Shown: piece by piece, positions 47,790 through 60,800 of the stretch | Layout: each line of letters begins with the position of its first letter | Position numbering within the stretch: the stretch's first letter is position 1 | Source: Sipunculus nudus | Lineage: Eukaryota > Annelida > Sipuncula > Golfingiida > Sipunculidae | Assembly: GCA_026874595.1 (NCBI GenBank) | Contig: CM049307.1 | Span: forward strand, 52,263,370-52,327,369 | Direction of reading: 5' to 3' | DNA: 64,000 nt | Position numbers and translations under genes: made by a program | Notes under the pieces: model-generated | What the model was told of the DNA's origin: nothing | Database searches by the model: none | What the model saw: the letters and a program-made list of their open reading frames with translations, nothing else

Positions 47790-49335
47790 ATGAAAGGTGA
47801 TTATTCTACCTTGGTATTATATGCAAGGAAATATGTGCGCACAAGCCTTTTAAAGCTCTTTAGGTTGTTGGCATTTTTTAGTTTTGTCGGAAGGCTATTC
47901 CATAGAACACTGCTTGCGTTAAAGGATGAGGTTTTAAGGATTTCTGTGCGTGGTTTCGGAATATTAACATTGGAATTAACTGATAAACGGGTGTTATACT
48001 GATAAACATCATAGGTAAAAGTAAAATTCTTATTAAGATAAGAATTGCGAGTCCATTGATACATTTATATGTCAATATCGATAAAAAATGCATGTATCGT
48101 TGCTCTATGTTCATCCATCCATTGTCATGGATAATTGCCAAGCTGCTGTGCGAGTGATCATAAATGCCTGAAATAATTCTGGCTGCATGGCCCTGAAGCT
48201 GCTGAATCGGAAGACGAAATGTATGAGCACAATTTCCCAAACAGTAAGGCCATAGTCAATATTTGGTTGAATGAACGCATGATAATATGTATTTAAGTAT
48301 TTATTTGGCAGTAATATGCTAATTCGGTGCAGTAGTCCAATCTTCGAGCATAATTTCTTTATTACTTCTTTTGTCCGATTCTTCCATGAAAGATGACGGT
48401 CAATTTCAATGCCCAAATGGCGAACATCATCAACACTCACTATAATACAATTACCTACACTAATTGATAGGTTAAATCAGACCTACGTTGTTTGGTGTGT
48501 ATTAACATCGAAGCTGATTTTTGGGCATTTATTGAAAGCTTATTATTACGCATCCAATTAACTACATGGGATAGGCCAGTCTGAAGTTAGTTTTGGGCAG
48601 TAATAACGTCAGGGCCGTTTACATATATCGTGATATCATCGGCATAGATAGAGCATTTTGCTCAAGGGACATTAGCAGGTAAGTCGTTCAGATTTATTAA
48701 AAAGAGTATTGGACCGAGGACTGTGCCTTGAGGTACACCTGTTGTTATAGTTTTTACATCCGAAATAGTATTTGCGAAGGTTACATATTGTTTGCGATCA
48801 TTTAAATATGAATGAAAACACTTTAGAGAGGTCTTATAAACTCCATATTGTTCTAATTTGTTCAAAAGAATACTGTGTGTTAGTGAATCAAAGCCCTTTT
48901 TAACATCGAGAAAACACGCGGTATTAACATTGCCCTGATTAATAATAGTGAGCCAGTTGTCAACTAAATGATGAAGAGCAGTTTGAGTGCAGTTATTTGA
49001 CAGGAAAGCAGTTTGTTCAGTTGAGAGGAGATCATGATTCCGTAAATAAGCAATAAAAGAAATTTTGACGTGTTTTTCAAGAACTTTGGCAATATTACAC
49101 GTAACAGATATAGGACGGTAATTACCTATTTTGCTTAATTTACTCTTACCTTTATATATTGGGACTACTCGTGCAAATTTCCAGTCATGGGGAACTACTC
49201 CAGTAGTAAGAGACTGGTCAAAAATATGCTTAAGAGAATTAGCGAGAAGATCTGCGGAATCACAAAGCAAAATGCCAGAAATATTTAAAAGGTCAAGGCC
49301 AGGTTTGCTTTTCAGTTGCAGTTGCAGATGATTAA
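47790..49335 (-). mobile_element. 5'-truncated, decayed non-LTR retrotransposon (LINE) RT
   Basis: The minus strand from about 49330 reads the LINE reverse transcriptase series: VVPIYKGKSK, NYRPISV, FLDVKKGFDSLTH, GVPQGTVLGPILF, then IYADDITIY (about 48650). Next come MRNNKLSINAQKS, the HLGIEIDRHLSWKNR block and a C-terminal domain ending LKSFKRLVRTYFL (47801-48064). The frame is broken by a TAA after the YADD block and by shifts near 48200. The endonuclease half is missing at the 5' side. It belongs to the CR1/L2/Jockey-like group, not resolved further. Confidence 0.85.
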
Positions 49336-49520
49336 GAACAGTAAGGCTATTAATTGGTGCAAACTCATATTTAAAATTGTCTTTGTTTTACTTAGGATTT
49401 TTTTTTTAATATACTGTTTTGTAGTTCATGCAAAGTCAGCGAAGCCTGAAGAAGTGACACTGATAGCAGTGACATTGCCTATTCCTCCTCCATCGCCATC
49501 CCAGAATTCCAATTCCAATG
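49336..49520. other. Junction between LINE fragment and minisatellite
   Basis: A plus-strand frame reads AKSAKPEEVTLIAVTLPIPP just before the minisatellite, after an acceptor-like tttgtag. This may be the unique 5' edge of the repeat. No gene is supported. Confidence 0.3.
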
Positions 49521-50625
49521 CCAGCCCAGACTTATTTGAGCATGATGTCTTCGCCTCCAGGCCCAGAATTTTCTGAGCATGTTGTCCCGGCCTCGAGCCG
49601 AGACTTCGAGCATGCTGTAATTTTCCAGACCGAGACTTCGAGCGTGCCGTCTCTGCCTAAAGGCCAGAATTTTCTGAGCATGCTGTCTCTACCTCAAACC
49701 CAGACATCGAGCATGCTGTCTCCGCCTCCAGCCCAGACTTCGAGCTTGCTGTCTCCTCCTCGAGCCTAGACATATCTGAGCATGTGTCACCGCCTCCAGC
49801 CCAGACTTCGAACATGCTCTCCCTGTTTCGAGCCCAGAATTTGAGCATGCTGTCTCCCCCTCCAGCCAAGACTTCTCTGAGCATGCTGTCTCCACCTCAA
49901 GCCCAGACATCGAGCATGCTGTCTCCGCCTCCAGCCCAGACTTCCAGCATGCTGTCGCCATTTTGAGCCCAGACTTTGAGCATGCTGTCTCCGCCTCCAG
50001 CCCAGACTTCTCTGAGCATGCTGTCTCCAGCATAAGCCCAGACTTCGAGCATGCCGTTGCCGTATCGAGCCAAGACTTCGAGCATGCTGTCTCCGTCTCC
50101 AGCCCAGACTTTGAACATGCTGTCGCCGTTTCGAGCAAAGACTCTAGGCATGCTGTCTCCGCCTCCAGCCCAGACTTCTCTGAGCATGCTGTCTCATCCA
50201 TCAGCCCAGACTTCGAGCTTGCTGTCGCCATTTCGAGCCCAGACTTTGAGCATGCTGTCTAGCTCCGCCTCCAGCCCAGACTTCTCTGAGCATGCTGTCC
50301 CAACCTCCAGTCCAGACTTCGAGCATGCTGTCTCCGTCTCCAGCCCAGACTATGAGCATGCTGTCGCTGTTTCGAGCCCAGACTCTAGGCATGCTGGCTC
50401 CGCCTCTAGCCCAGACTTCTCTGAGCATGCTGTCTCCTCCTCCAGCCCAGACTTCGAGCATGTTGTCTCCAGCCTACAGCTTAGACTTCCAGAATAATTT
50501 CTCCGAACCCAGCCCAGACTTCCAGCATACTGTCTCTGCCTCCAGCCCAGACGTCTCTGAGTATGCTGCCTCCGACTCTAGCCCAGACTTTGGGCAAGCT
50601 GTCTCCGACTCCAGTCATAAAAGGG
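49520..50625. repeat. 1.1-kb minisatellite, about thirty 33-36-bp units
   Basis: The unit approximates gagcatgctgtctccgcct + ccagcccagacttc (33 bp), with 36-bp variants that insert tct. Units vary by point changes and small length changes. The unit has no stop codon in most frames, so all strands look open: EHAVSASSPDF and SMLSPPPAQTS on plus, KSGLEAETACS on minus. GC content is well above that of the neighbourhood. Confidence 0.92.
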
Positions 50626-50639
50626 ACATTTGCCCACAA

Positions 50640-51955
50640 CAGCTTTAATGAGCAATAGCATTTGTCTAACCTGTATGATAAGCATGGATTTTTTTACAAA
50701 TAAATGTACTAAAGTATAAAAATGCTCTGTATTGGATATATCACAGTTATATCACAGTGACATCATTTCTGTGATATCACTATGTGAGGTCAGTGTGACA
50801 TAAATTTGTGGTTACACTTTGAGGTCGTGATGAGATGTTAAATTTGATGGTAGTAAGATATAATGGTGAGGTCACTGTGTTGGCTGGGTCAGGCATTAGT
50901 TATATAACTATTTGTATGATCAATGTTAAACTTAGTCTTAATGTTATTCACTTAACGTGATTCATGCACTCTGTGCATTGTAATCTTAGTACGTACTCTG
51001 TTATTACATATTCAGCTTAATACTGATAGCTCTTAGAACCCCTAACAGCAAGCAAAAACCTAACCGAGAGACAAAACTGCCACTTATAAACACGAGGAAT
51101 GAGGCACCACGGCTATGGGTACTATTACATAATCACCTACCATATCCGAGCTCTTCTTGTCATCACGCTAGTTGAAGTCAAATAAACATTCGAGCCTGTA
51201 AACATTAGATATACTACTGCGAATGCTTATGGACAAAGAGGTTTGTTACACGACACATCTTCGTGACGTGTTATGAAAGGAATCCTTGTATGTCTTGTGG
51301 ACTTTTTATGCGTAAATATATGAGTCAGAGGTTACAGGCCAATAAATTGCGAGTTCTTATGAAAAGGTACGAAACAAGGAAATATCTGGTACAGTGAGTT
51401 ACTTATGAGCCAAATTGTTATGTAAACATTGTTTCCACACCACTGTGTGATTCTGCGAGTGTACATGCATTGATAGAGAGAAAGAAAGCATTGATAAAAA
51501 CCACATTGGTTAACTCGGGTCAGTGCGTGATCTTTCAATTCTAATGTACCTCGGTTACTGCATTAATGGCACTGATTATTCATCGCACGAGGCTTTAATG
51601 GTACCTGACAGCATTATATTAAATTATGAATAATACACAGCCTTGTCCTACGGGTTTTAGATAGCATGTTCGGATATTTTATGAACCAATTGGTAACTCA
51701 TAATAAATCCTGATATTTTCTTAAACCATATTTTCTGAAAGTCATAGTGATCAACTTGTTTTCATTTTGTTATTTCATTAGTTCTCATTAGTGTGGCAAT
51801 TGTTCCAAACTGCAGTGATTTTTATTTTAAAGAACTGAAAATTATTTTGAAAATTGATGAGCAAGTGACCGTATAAATCAATTTATACTTGGATGAATAT
51901 ACCATAAGGAAAGATTAATTAGCGAGATGTGCGTCTGTTCTCATACAAGCAGGAT
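50640..51955. other. Intergenic, no gene seen
   Basis: AT-rich with a short repeated word (tatcacagt, 50737-50762). No recognisable feature. Confidence 0.5.
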
Positions 51956-51959
51956 AATT

Positions 51960-52575
51960 ACTACAAAAGGTTACATGCTGTCGATGTTTTAGGTCGCGGA
52001 TACTTACGAACTCGTCACAGTCAGCTGCATGTAAACACACATCAAAAGGAGATAGCACCTTATATGGACCACGGTCACAAGATTCGGGGTATACAAGAAG
52101 GGTTTTATAAAAACCCGTCTACCACTCTCAAGAACTAGGCCTACATAATAATTTAACAAGGCCTCTACACCTAAGGCGAATCTGTGCAATGGGATATACA
52201 TCAGGTATAATGCTTACATGATAATATGCTTGACCATTATTGGAAAAGGTACTTGATTTCTTGTGACACGTATACATGTACCAAAAAAGTACTAAATATT
52301 TTGAACCCGAGTATAAGCACCAATTACACACACATTACGCCTGAAATACTGGCATGGATTAACAACACAAAAATGATCGTTGTTGGCACCACCAAATTAT
52401 GTATGAGAAAGCCATCGAATATCCAAACTTTTAGGCACATACGTGTTGCAAAGAAGCATGACACCCAAAACCTATTGTAGGTGGCGCCATAAGTCTTGTA
52501 TACCACGATGCTGTACAAGATGGACAAACATGCACAATTTCAGGCTGATATATCAAATCCCTCCAGAGAAATAAG
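51960..52575 (+). repeat. Direct repeat copy 2 (partner at 40886-41475)
   Basis: Same block order as copy 1 with scattered substitutions and small indels, for example gaatctgtgcaatggg and atacatcaggtataatgc. It does not coincide with the gene 2/gene 3 duplication boundaries, so it is a dispersed repeat family. Confidence 0.8.
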
Positions 52576-54996
52576 CAGAGACACACTGTTAAAACCATGT
52601 TTAAATGGGAAAACAGGAATGTGACATATTGGCTTGTAGAAATTTGGTCAATGCAAGCGCTGCCACATACAGGTTACATACCAGTCACATGATGTGACAC
52701 TCTGAGCTGGCCGTTGTAGGCGTTCCGTGGCTGTGATACATACATTATATTGTCTGTTTGCATAGATAATAATCTCGCATATAGCTACCATTCGTCTCAC
52801 AACTCGAGAATATAAGTAAAGTGCTTGCAAAAGTTGCTTGTTGGTTGTCTGAATGGTGTAGACGAGACGTGTTATTTAAATGTTATGCACCAACATGGAA
52901 TATTTTCTCAGCAACTCTCACAATCAGAGAGCAAAAAATTATGTATTTGCCATATAGCTCGCAACATATAGGTAACCTTATCGTTTCCATAAAGATGTCC
53001 GAAGGGCAATCCTAGATTTATGTTTTGAAGATTAAAGTCGGTATAAACCAACCAACGATAGACGACAGGCAATGATCCTTCTTTATAGCACAGATGACAT
53101 TCAATCGACTAAGCTTAAATGATCTTTATTACTGTATACATGTATGCGCAGACGAATGTGTGTAGGATGCCCATTTAAAAAGAAAGATGTCCTCAGGCAC
53201 CCTAAGAGAAGCATTGGCTTATAGCGGTCAATTTTCATTAAAATTACGCAGATATTAAGACATTTTAAAATTAAAATAGTAACTTTCTCAAACCAAACTG
53301 ATAGTTTAAACAACAATCTGTTATCTGTTTTGGCAATGGTGTAAGCAAAACAATACGAATATAACACACACAAAAACTGCATACCGGTTCCTCTGATGGT
53401 GTTAACTTTATAACCTGAGGTCACGACCATTAGTATGATAATGACCATGACTTAGTTGTCACCAGAGAGTTGTGACTTAGTTGTTTTATTGTATATTCAA
53501 GTTAGAAGAGTAGTACCAGATGATTGTTTTTATAATTTGTTGTATCATTTATGGATTTTAGGGTGAGAACTTAGTTTAGAGAACCCAGATGTCCTATTTG
53601 ATGTTAGTTTCAGTACGAGTATAATTTCGTTTGAATCGGTTCATGTAGTTACATTGCTGACTATAGACTTCAAAGGCAACGCACCTGCATACTTGATTTT
53701 TTCCCCACGTTTTGCTCTCTGGGGGCATGTTCATTGTAGCATTTATGCATTTAATTACAGGCTGCAAAATAATGTGAGACAATTGGCCAAAAAGCGTTCA
53801 GGATGTGTGACGTCAGCAGGCGTGTATAAGCAGTGGGTGATGGAAGGGCTTCACAAATTCCTAGGTCAAAACTCCGCCCCAGAGAGTGTTGACTTACCGT
53901 TTATCACCGGTCTAGAATAAGGTCCGGTATTGTCTGATCAGCTGAGAGACTAAATGTTTCTTAGCGTAGAACGTCAATGTCTGCGGACAGCAACGTAGAA
54001 TCTCTAACGGACTTGAGAGTAGAATCGTGTTTTACAGAAAGGACTTTTAAACCGTCGTTGTTTTTCTACCGTTGTGAAGTCCAGTAACAGGCCAGGGCAA
54101 TTTATACGATAACCAGAAGGCTGTGAGCCTATCTGTCAGTGACCAAGGGTTTTCGCCTTGTATGGCGTGCGCGTACTTCAGTGGAAAACGATTTCGTCCC
54201 AGATTTTTTTAGCGGTGTGAAGCGCTAGTGATCGCCTGTGTATACACAGTGTAAGCGGCATGGACTAGTAGCTGGCGTTCGAATCTCACAAGTGCGTCGT
54301 TCATGTTATCAGCTGCCGTGTAAACAAGTGGAACTCTCGTGTGAGGTGTTCATACAGGGGTAAATAAAAAAAAAAGTTATTTTGTGTGATTATATGGACT
54401 CTAGTATTTATCGATACATTAGAGTGGAACGCGACTCTAGAGAAGTGTAAATGTACTTTTGATATATTTTTGTTTTGTTTACTCAACTTTTTCATCTTAT
54501 TGATTGTATGCGTGAGTTTCAGCCAGTTTAGTTCACCGTTTAAGAGCTGGAGTGTCCAATCTTTCGGGGGTGTGACATTTGTGGTCTTGGAGGTCTTTAT
54601 CTTGCGACAGAAGAATTGATTCTTTTAAATAGGTTATAACAAAGCTCCGTGGGTACTATGGTTTATCTGATACTTGCCATCTCATGTGGATTATGCAACG
54701 ATATGTTAACTGTGAACTGTAAAGACTTAGTTTCTAACCAAGATACGTATGGATTATATTCGTTAAATATAAAGAAAGATCAAAATGTGTATTCAAGAAA
54801 GGATCGGTTTGCGAATTAATCCAAATCCTTCCAATTTCGAATCAGCGTCTTGAATGATTATGTTAGCCATGATAAGCATAACATTGATAATTGTAATGTG
54901 TTATTATCAAAAGTTGACCAAAAGTTTTCGAAACCAAAGTAAGCTTTAAAGTGTTTCAAAGTGTGTATATAGTCAGGTGCTTTCCATGGTAAGTAG

Positions 54997-55044
<48 letters not shown>

Positions 55045-55200
55045 TTGAAGATGAAATCACTTTTAAATGTTTGTCTGTTTTCATATTCTTTACAGAAGAA
55101 GGACAGAAAAATTATCTTTCAGACCTTTAATCCCCTTTGTATGTGGCATTATATGTTGCCATCTTAATACAAAAAAAAATCAAATCTAAACTATGTTAAT
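52576..55200. other. Intergenic, no gene seen
   Basis: AT-rich to moderately GC, with a (TA)n at 55001-55042. The open frames here are short and unrecognised. Confidence 0.5.
55001..55042. repeat. (TA)n microsatellite
   Basis: About 42 bp of uninterrupted TA repeat. Confidence 0.95.
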
Positions 55201-55959
55201 CCAAGAAAATGAAACCTAAACTATGTGTATAATATGTATCAATATTTGCCCAAATTAGCTACATAAAGCTAAGCTGAAACCTTATTTTTCTTATTAAATA
55301 CAATAGATGTCGTTTTTTAGAGCATACGCCTGCGCCTATAAAATAACTTATCAGTGCTATTGTAATGTAAATTGTGCATATAAACATAACAATAAAATAT
55401 ATGGCAGTATAATAATAGTTTTATCTCACAAATGGCAGCACAAGTCGGTCTGTATACCACATATCTGTGCACCCAAGAACATGCTAAGCATGGTATGATG
55501 GTAGTCCGAATTTTGTATAGAAACATTTGTAACAAAATGTATAAAGCATGTATCATTCTGACTCGAATTGAACTGAAATGGACTTCGCAGATGTTGCTTT
55601 TGTATATTAATCAACAATTCTTCTCACGATAAATGGCATCGGACTCCTGCCGAGCATAAGACAGGTCATGATCCAAGCAGCTGCTTCCAATATGTTCTCT
55701 GGCGTTCAATATATTTACTGTAACCACATAAACAAAACAAACAATTATACATTTTACAACAAATTATGCCACATTGTAATTATCGAAAGGTATTCTTATC
55801 TAAGGGTTACAAAAACACAAGTCTGATGTATCTATGTAAAGTCGGAATCATCTGGAAGCAGTGCATTGAGCCTGTGTCTGTTTTCTGCATATTTCGGTCC
55901 AAACTCCATGCATTCCTTTTTACTCCGGTGCTGATCAACAAAGTAAGAAAACCCTGCTA

Positions 55960-55965
55960 TTTAAT
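55960..55965 (-). promoter_or_regulatory. Candidate poly(A) signal of gene 2
   Basis: ATTAAA on the minus strand about 251 nt after the last gene 2 stop, at the position homologous to the AATAAA of gene 3. Confidence 0.38.
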
Positions 55966-56215
55966 TTAATTTCCAAAGATACCCGAGAAATTCTCTTTGC
56001 GGGCAAAAGATATCTATCAGAACATGACCATCTCACATATTTGTACAGGAACTGCAGGTATAGCAATTTACTTATTCTGTCTATAACCACTCTCAGAAAC
56101 AAATATGACTTAATATTTTAAGCGAAAGGTGATTTCAGTGATCCCTAAATGATTCATAATTCATGTTCAGGATCATGATGAACTGGAAAATACTTTTTAT
56201 TTAGTCTCTACTTAC

Positions 56216-56265
56216 TCATTGTTTTTGTTGAAGACTTTGGTAGTAATTTCCTTCATTTTCGGTGT
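56216..56265 (-). CDS. Gene 2 exon 12: C-terminus with YQSL motif
   Basis: A 50-nt exon after acceptor atttcag: TENEGNYYQSLQQKQ, then TGA (56218-56216). It aligns with gene 3 exon 11. Confidence 0.72.
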
Positions 56266-56891
56266 CTGAAATAAGCAAACAAAACACACAAATACATGCA
56301 CATATAATAAGGGTGTGTCCGTTGCTAAGGCAAAATGAATATCTGTTGATAAATATATTTAAAAAAAGTCATTCAAAACTTAAGTTCTATTATACAGCAC
56401 AGAGCTTAAGTTCTATGTTACCAGAAGTTTTACTGATATTGATCGCGGGCTTATAATCCAGGTGGACAGTCAATGCAACAGATATAATAAAGCTTTCACG
56501 GAAAGATAATGAGTGATATTGCTCATACTTTGATAGTCTCTGGTTGTCTGAACATCCAGCTCTTCGTAAGGAGGTGATACCACATTGTAGTAATCTAAAT
56601 GAAACATTTTGCATCACATGAGAATAATCACTGAACTTTTACTCTTGTATATGATGTTAGTATTGTGCATGTTTAATGAAATTACAGACCTTTTTAGTGT
56701 CGGAAATTTAGTTTAAGTTCACGAGCAAAAATGTTATTTGTGATCTGTATGAACAATGTACTATACAAAAATCTACTCCATTTTAACATAATAAAGTATA
56801 TGCATATAATCCTTCCCATCTTTGCTCTCTCACTTTTTCTATACGTTTACATGTACACGCATATTTAAAGAAAACGATTCTCACGATATTA

Positions 56892-56939
<48 letters not shown>

Positions 56940-57810
56940 TTCATCTTAAATAACAATAATATTATGTTTATGTGGCGTGTGAATGTTTGTGAGAAAATAC
57001 CTCCATCTGATCCATCATTTCCCCCTCGGACCTACAATCATATGTTATTATATTGCTTATTAATTTCTTAGTTACACAGCAGGGTGTCTTTTATTCATGG
57101 GATTTACCAATGTGGTAGAACCTGAACGGGTCACATATGTAATAAGGTCAGTATTCAGAAGACTGTTCGAATTGTTACGACCGTTGTTAATTCCCATACA
57201 TAATCGATCAATTATGCTTCATTATTTTACCAAAGGCTCATTCTACATGCAAATATTAATTCAAATGTGTGCTTATACTTTAAGCACAGCGTATACATAT
57301 ACATAAAATAATTGCTACTCCTTAAAATATCGAAAATATGACTAATTAAATCAAAAAGTTGATAAGAATATACTTCCAGTATGTTTAAATTACCATCGAT
57401 TAATGAATTGATCCCTTATCCCTTTCTATTATATTATTTCATTACGTTTTCACATATATGAAAGAAAAAAATACTCTTTAAACATCGATATATATGCAGT
57501 TTTGCTTGATACAATTACGTGACTTCGAATATGTATTACTTATGTTATGTTCATTAACTGATAAAACTGTCCAGTCTGTTTATATTTTAACCAATATGAA
57601 CGAACATGTTTGGTTTGATTCCGCTTGTTCTTTTCCACGACGGTCATATTCCTCTGAAGATTTTCAGCTGAAATAATAAAAAATGAATCTATTTAATGGC
57701 AATCTATTGAATTTCGAATAAGAAATCAAGCATGGTGAGTTGATAACAGAATTTACTCTAAACCATTAAAGGATAACATAACCTAATATATGTTAGGTTT
57801 TAATGGTATA

Positions 57811-57868
<58 letters not shown>

Positions 57869-60800
57869 CAAGCTACAGATAGGTTTCAAAATGATAAAAT
57901 ATAGGCCAAATTATTATTTTCCAAAATATCTTATACTGGCCTCCTACACTTTTGCGAACTATTTTTTTTTTTTCTTCAACCCTCGAGTATAGTTCTTTTC
58001 TGTCGTATATCCGTGTGAAACGTCGGTCCACAAAGGCATATGTCGTACTGTACAAGCATTCTTTCACCAGTGTTATTTTTTTCTCGTATGATGTAATTGG
58101 ATATATTTCCATGATAATAAACAATGCTGTAGGTAAAATACATAAATGGTACAAGTATTGTATGGATCACCTTTCGAAGCAGTATTCCTGTTATGCCAAA
58201 ACCTGAAAAGGGAAGAGATGATATTATTTACATTGATTAATATTAATCTTGATAATAAAACTGAACACGAATTTAGTTTTAGCAGTGGCATATCCATTAT
58301 TATGAAAATGATTTCATACCCACCTGATGAAGAAAGCAATTAGGAGTCCGGTCACCAGCAGGAAGAGGATAGCAAATACTACTGCCATAATACAGCCAAT
58401 GCTGCATGTTTCTTTCTGTCCGGAAGTTTGGTCCAATATTCCTGTCGAAACATATAAAAAATAGTAAGTCTGTTAGCATATATTCTATCCTATTTTTTAC
58501 CTTATCTGTTCTTCATGTAAAATCATGACAACCTTATACATTGAACTTACAAATACTTGATCTTCGTTCAGTTCCAGATTCATCCAATAATCGCCCTGTC
58601 ATGAGATGGATACAATAATATACAGTGAAATCTGTATTATATGGGCAACATGGGGACAGGGTCATACTCCCCACTTTATAGAGGTACCCACGAGATGGAG
58701 GTAGTTCCCGTAGCATAAATAATGAAGAGAAAAACTGGGACTGTCAAAAACTGCCCACTATATGGCGCTGCCGGCTATCCAGAGGTGCCCATTAGGAGAG
58801 GATCCTCTGTATTGGTATTTCACGTCATTATATTTTTACATTTAATTCCAATAAGTTGATATGTGGCATATAAAACATCAAAATTAGTTTCACATAAAGT
58901 TTCACGGACATCTATGCATTATTATAAAGACGCCATGTTGGCTACTCTCGTTGCCAAGTCCGGAGAGTAAATGGGCATTTTGTTGTTCTTTAAACTTACG
59001 TTCAGAACACGAGGGTCCCCCGAAGCCGTCTTTGCAGGTGCACGCTCCGTTCACATGATAACATGGTCCGTTACATCCTTGGCTGCAGAAGGACGAACAG
59101 TTCGTACCGTAAGTACCGGGAGGACACTCTGTTAATATGTGCACCAGAAAAGACTATGAAGTTCAACATATATTGTCTAATGGAGTATCTTTAATTGGTA
59201 GATTTCGTCTGTTTAAATCTAAACGGCCTTCCTGTCTGCTGAAATATATAATCAATATAGAATTTGTGCGCCTTGGAGGAAAAGGGTTTATCTTATTGTG
59301 ATCCTATTTCACCATTCACGCCTTTCAGAATTTACTAACAAAGTCTGTAATTTAAAATAGCCATCAACTCACTGTTTTCACAATAACACAGTTGGAACGT
59401 CGCTTTGCACATAAAGAATTCCTTCATTCTGTCGCACTTGTGTCTATTCTTATAATTTATTGAACAATTGCTCAGGCATGAGGGTCAATATAACCCAGGA
59501 CTGCATTATAAATAATAAAATGTATCCCGTTAAGAATTGTCAGACTTACAAATCCATTGATTTACAAGTTTTTCATACCACTGAATGCTACAATATGAAT
59601 TTCTGTCAGAGGTTTTTTTCACCGTAATATTATTATTTTCCTTTCAGTGACTTTGAAAGTCCATGAGCACTAAATTTATAATAAAAGACGAACAATTCAA
59701 AGCTAACGTTTTGTAAATATTAAATATGAGACCGCCCTGTTATTAAACCAAGGGTAAAGTATCACAAAGAAAAATGTGTTTCAGCTCATCCAAGGGACTA
59801 AACTTTGGTTATCCTGATATATGTCTGGACAGAGTTATACAAGAGAACAGGCGAATAACCAATACATGACAAATTTGACGCAACTCAAGGTTTTGCCGAG
59901 CTCAGTGTTATTGTTAGATTTCAAATGAATGTGGCCTTGTATTAACATTTTGTATGGTCATTAATTTAAAATGTGGTGGTTAGATGGTTGAGGAACGCTT
60001 GATACATATCTAATATTAAAATATGTACGAGAAAGGACTGTATAGTTTGAAAAATGAAACAAATGATTTGCTTATAATAATATCCTTCAAAAAGGTAAAT
60101 GTGTATTTACTTAAACGGCATCCTATTCCGTGCCGAACAGCTGCACACCCACTGGTTACGCATGAGCCGTTTGATTTATTAGACATCTCCTGCTCATCCA
60201 AACATTGACATAGTTTACTACAATCGCGACCAAACATACCATCTGCACATTCTAAAATATCATTAGGGTGGACAATATATATTTTGTAAACATGAACAGT
60301 TTACAAATGACTTGAAATAATGACGCTAGTCATGTGTTCTGTGCTTACGAGATAAAACGTGGCTGTACTCTTGCATATACTTATAGATATACGCTGCCAT
60401 TGCCGTAGTGTAGAGGGCTGAATGTTAACAGTATGGTTTACAAGGGTGGAGGCTAAACTTATCACAGATATATTGAAATACATATGAGTGAGGAGTAGTT
60501 TGCATTATGATACAATTGACTCATGAAAGTCATATTACAGATATACGATCATAATGATAAACGGTTTATTTACTTGAAAGACATTCCGGCCCGTGCCAGC
60601 CTGCTGCACAACCACTGGTTGCGCATGCGCCGTTAGATTTATTACACACCTCCTTATCATCAAAACAGTTACAGCGATTCCTACATTCACGACCAAACGT
60701 ACCGTCTGCACATTCTGCAATTTCATTAATATGCACAGACTGATATGTTGTATATATAAATCAACGAATGTATCGATAAAGATTAGCATAATTTATGCCA

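Noticed and set aside
47878-48440. Separate small genes on the minus strand
   Set aside because: They are frameshifted pieces of one LINE reverse transcriptase, matching its C-terminal blocks in order.
49657-50648. Several long open frames on both strands (up to 180 codons)
   Set aside because: All lie in the minisatellite. Open frames on both strands follow from a stop-free repeat unit, so none is supported as a gene.
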